Shown here: positions 6,519 through 7,462 of the stretch, piece after piece | Numbering within the stretch: the first letter of the stretch is position 1 | Layout: the number at the start of each line of letters is the position of its first letter | Source of the DNA: Clostridiales bacterium | GTDB lineage: Bacteria > Bacillota > Clostridia > Lachnospirales > Lachnospiraceae | Length of the DNA stretch: 7,462 nucleotides | Direction of reading: 5' to 3' | NCBI GenBank assembly: GCA_015655565.1 | Contig: JAATEU010000051.1 | Location: 1-7,462, forward strand | Translations under genes and position numbers: made by a program | Notes under the pieces: generated by a model | Database searches by the model: none | Told to the model about the DNA's origin: nothing | The model's input: the letters and a program-made list of their open reading frames with translations, nothing else

Positions 6519-6561
6519 TAGGAAAGGATAATATTTACAGGTGAAATATTATCCTTTCCTA
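6519..6561. repeat. perfect 18-bp inverted repeat between convergent genes
   Basis: The arms at 6519-6536 and 6544-6561 are exact reverse complements (core AGGAAAGGATAATATTT) around a 7-base loop, ACAGGTG. A G-T and a T-A pair can extend the stem to 20 bp. Its place between rpmB (+) and a small minus-strand gene suits a two-way terminator, but neither strand has a T-run right after the stem. TACAGGT occurs at 6536-6542 across the loop and again at 6562-6568 just past the stem. It could also be a short dispersed repeat or a structured RNA. Confidence 0.85.
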
Positions 6562-6608
6562 TACAGGTATATTAAACTAATGTTTTGTGACAGGCTTTTT
6601 TACGGCTG

Positions 6609-6749
6609 TTAACAGGAAGTGAATAAATTATATCCTAAGACCAGGAACAAAATTATAATGCACACTGCGAGTATTCCATTGGTAATAAACAGCATTATAG
6701 TCATGCCGACGGCAACCCAGAATAATATAAAACCTAACATTCTTTTCAT
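6609..6749 (-). CDS. small two-helix membrane protein (46 aa), function unknown
   Basis: On the minus strand, ATG at 6749-6747 opens a 46-codon frame ending at TAA (6611-6609). GGGAG lies 5 bases before the start (plus-strand positions 6755-6759). The product begins MKRMLGFILFWVAVGM and is almost wholly hydrophobic: one helix near residues 5-22, a short polar turn (TNG, 23-25), a second helix near 26-42, then a short tail ending in Cys. Two helices with the polar turn between them and positive residues at the N-terminus are what a real small membrane protein shows. The overlapping 62-residue frame on the same strand (6628-6816) has no such logic. Very similar tiny proteins seem to occur in Lachnospiraceae, from memory only. 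It faces rpmB tail to tail. Confidence 0.75.
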   Translation of the reverse strand: MKRMLGFILFWVAVGMTIMLFITNGILAVCIIILFLVLGYNLFTSC

Positions 6750-6960
6750 ATAAACTCCCATTCTCCGACATTGACATATCAGGATAAAAAAATAATAAAG
6801 GTAAGGTAACTCCCACTGTTTACATGCCTCTTGGAAACGAGGACTTGCCTGTGAGGTTAATAAAATAAGAAGTTTTTACAGTATCAATATATGCATTGAA
6901 TTTATCTTTATATCATAAATTGGTAAAATCATGGAATAATATAATAGAAAAGTGTAGAAT

Positions 6961-7015
6961 TTAAAATAAGTATTCCATTTTACTTAAAATAAGGTTATAA
7001 TAGTAATGAATGGAA
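6961..7015 (+). promoter_or_regulatory. yloU promoter region with direct and inverted repeats
   Basis: TATAAT at 6996-7001 is a perfect -10 box; no good -35 box lies 16-18 bases upstream, which suggests an activator or another factor. TTAAAATAAG occurs twice, at 6961-6970 and 6984-6993, 23 bases apart (about two helix turns), the second ending just before the -10. TTCCATTTTACT (6973-6984) and AGTAATGAATGGAA (7002-7015) form an imperfect inverted repeat around the -10. The leader to the yloU start would be about 73 bases. Confidence 0.5.
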
Positions 7016-7021
7016 ACAGAT

Positions 7022-7047
7022 AGGTTATAGTAATTTGTACTATTCCT
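7022..7047 (+). promoter_or_regulatory. leader stem-loop upstream of yloU
   Basis: ATAGTA (7027-7032) pairs with TACTAT (7038-7043) around ATTTG, and AGG (7022-7024) pairs with CCT (7045-7047) beyond a small TT/T internal loop, giving 9 base pairs. It would be transcribed from the -10 at 6996 and sits 23 bases before the ribosome binding site. The pairing is A/T-rich and may be chance. Confidence 0.35.
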
Positions 7048-7080
7048 TATGTAAACAATTAAGAGAATTGGAGGGTTCCT

Positions 7081-7437
7081 ATGAAAGGGCACATGAATAC
7101 ACAAATCGGTGAAGTATCAATAGATAATGACGTGTTGGCTAAATATGCCGGTTCTTCTGCTGTGGAATGTTTTGGAGTTGTGGGAATGGCATCTATTAGT
7201 GTAAAGGATGGGATTGTTAAACTTCTCAAGCTTGAAAGTCTAAGTCATGGAGTAAATATTACGGTTGAAAACAACAAAATAATTATTGATTTGCATATTA
7301 TTGTATCCTATGGAGTGAGTATCTCGGCAGTTGCTGAAAACCTGATCAGTAATGTAAAATACAAAGTCGAGGAATTTACCGGTATGGAAGTTGTTAAAAT
7401 TAATATATTTGTCGAAGGCGTAAGAGTCATAGACTAA
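7081..7437 (+). CDS. yloU: Asp23/Gls24 family protein, YloU-like
   Basis: This 118-residue protein is the usual length for the family. It shows the expected order: an opening strand GEVSIDNDVLAKYAGSSAVECFGVVGMA, a middle part with VNITVENNKIIIDLHIIVSYGVSI, then a helix (AVAENLISNVKYKVEEFTG) and the ending VVKINIFVEGVRVID. Asp23 proteins are small cytoplasmic or membrane-associated proteins, linked to the cell envelope in Staphylococcus; the exact job of YloU is not well known. ATG 7081 has GGAGGG at 7070-7075. ATG 7093 is in frame but has no site. The gene order rpmB, yloU, then the dihydroxyacetone/fatty-acid kinase gene yloV is common in Firmicutes, and here a ribosome binding site follows the stop. 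Confidence 0.93.
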   Translation: MKGHMNTQIGEVSIDNDVLAKYAGSSAVECFGVVGMASISVKDGIVKLLKLESLSHGVNITVENNKIIIDLHIIVSYGVSISAVAENLISNVKYKVEEFTGMEVVKINIFVEGVRVID

Positions 7438-7453
7438 AGGACGAATTACATTT

Positions 7454-7461
7454 AAGGAGGA
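7454..7461 (+). promoter_or_regulatory. ribosome binding site of the next gene, probably yloV/fakA-like
   Basis: AAGGAGGA lies 17 bases after the yloU stop codon at 7435-7437 and one base before the window ends. The start codon must be just outside. That the next gene is a DAK-domain kinase (yloV/fakA) is inferred from conserved gene order, not seen. Confidence 0.7.
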
Positions 7462-7462
7462 A

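Larger units (their letters stand above)
6750..7080. other. 331-base intergenic region between the divergent small membrane gene and yloU
   Basis: I see no convincing gene here. Three things can be noted. TTGACA at 6771-6776 is a perfect -35 box with a poor -10 (TAATAA, 6793-6798), pointing toward yloU. A partly self-pairing stretch at 6807-6857 contains CCTC (6827-6830) and GAGG (6839-6842); on the minus strand it would lie in the leader of the 46-aa gene if a TTGATA box at 6887-6882 is used. The A/T-rich part from 6858 onward carries the repeats and -10 box of the yloU promoter. An open stretch at 6788-6868 ending in MPLGNEDLPVRLIK lacks a start signal. Confidence 0.6.

Noticed and set aside
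6497..6544. 15-codon frame (MKSFIAYVGKDNIYR) after rpmB
   Set aside because: No ribosome binding site, and its second half is the arm and loop of the 18-bp inverted repeat.
6628..6816. 62-codon minus-strand frame
   Set aside because: It overlaps the 46-aa membrane gene in another frame, lacks a ribosome binding site, and its product has no coherent helix or domain pattern.
6920..6945. Second TATAAT (6940-6945) considered as the yloU promoter
   Set aside because: The nearest -35-like box (TTGGTA, 6920-6925) is only 14 bases away and it is farther from the gene than the box at 6996.
6085..7080. Search for a SpoVM gene near rpmB, as in Bacillus
   Set aside because: No frame of about 26 codons resembling SpoVM was found on either strand.

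Overview
The window looks like chromosomal DNA from an anaerobic, spore-forming Clostridia, most likely Lachnospiraceae. The basis is low G+C with A/T-rich codon use, strong AGGAGG-type ribosome binding sites, a GerW/YtfJ sporulation gene, a four-cysteine ribosomal protein L28, an Asp23/YloU protein just past rpmB, and protein sequences that read like that family. The genus cannot be fixed from the sequence. I see no insertion sequence, phage gene, tRNA, rRNA or CRISPR array.

Layout. (1) Bases 1-342 hold the 3' end of a membrane protein gene with a C-terminal zinc-ribbon-like domain, followed by a GC-rich stem-loop. (2) Bases 398-4227 look like one + strand transcription unit: two ABC-2 type permease subunits that overlap by 8 bases, then a 484-residue soluble protein of unknown function. 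No ATPase gene lies in the window, and the second permease seems to lack its last membrane helix. (3) Bases 4232-6084 start with an extended -10 promoter and carry a 102-residue protein of unknown function, a DUF2953 (YtfI-like) membrane protein, and GerW (YtfJ). The last two overlap by 4 bases, matching the ytfI-ytfJ pair known from Bacillus. (4) Bases 6146-6434 hold a strong promoter, with a 9-bp dyad over its -10 box, and rpmB. (5) Bases 6435-7080 are mostly intergenic. They contain a GC-rich stem-loop, a perfect 18-bp inverted repeat without a T-run, and a 46-residue two-helix membrane protein on the minus strand (6609-6749) that is easy to miss because it is short. Upstream of it is a repeat-rich promoter region for the next gene. 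(6) Bases 7081-7437 encode an Asp23/YloU protein. The window ends on the ribosome binding site of the next gene, which from known gene order is probably yloV/fakA-like.

Functionally the window joins three themes. One is a putative export or efflux complex of unknown substrate. The second is a sporulation/germination pair. The third is the conserved rpmB-yloU neighbourhood. The least explained items are the 484-aa and 102-aa proteins, the permease pair without an adjacent ATPase, the 46-aa minus-strand membrane peptide, and the dyads over the rpmB and yloU promoters. I did not find a clear new multi-gene defence or mobile system.
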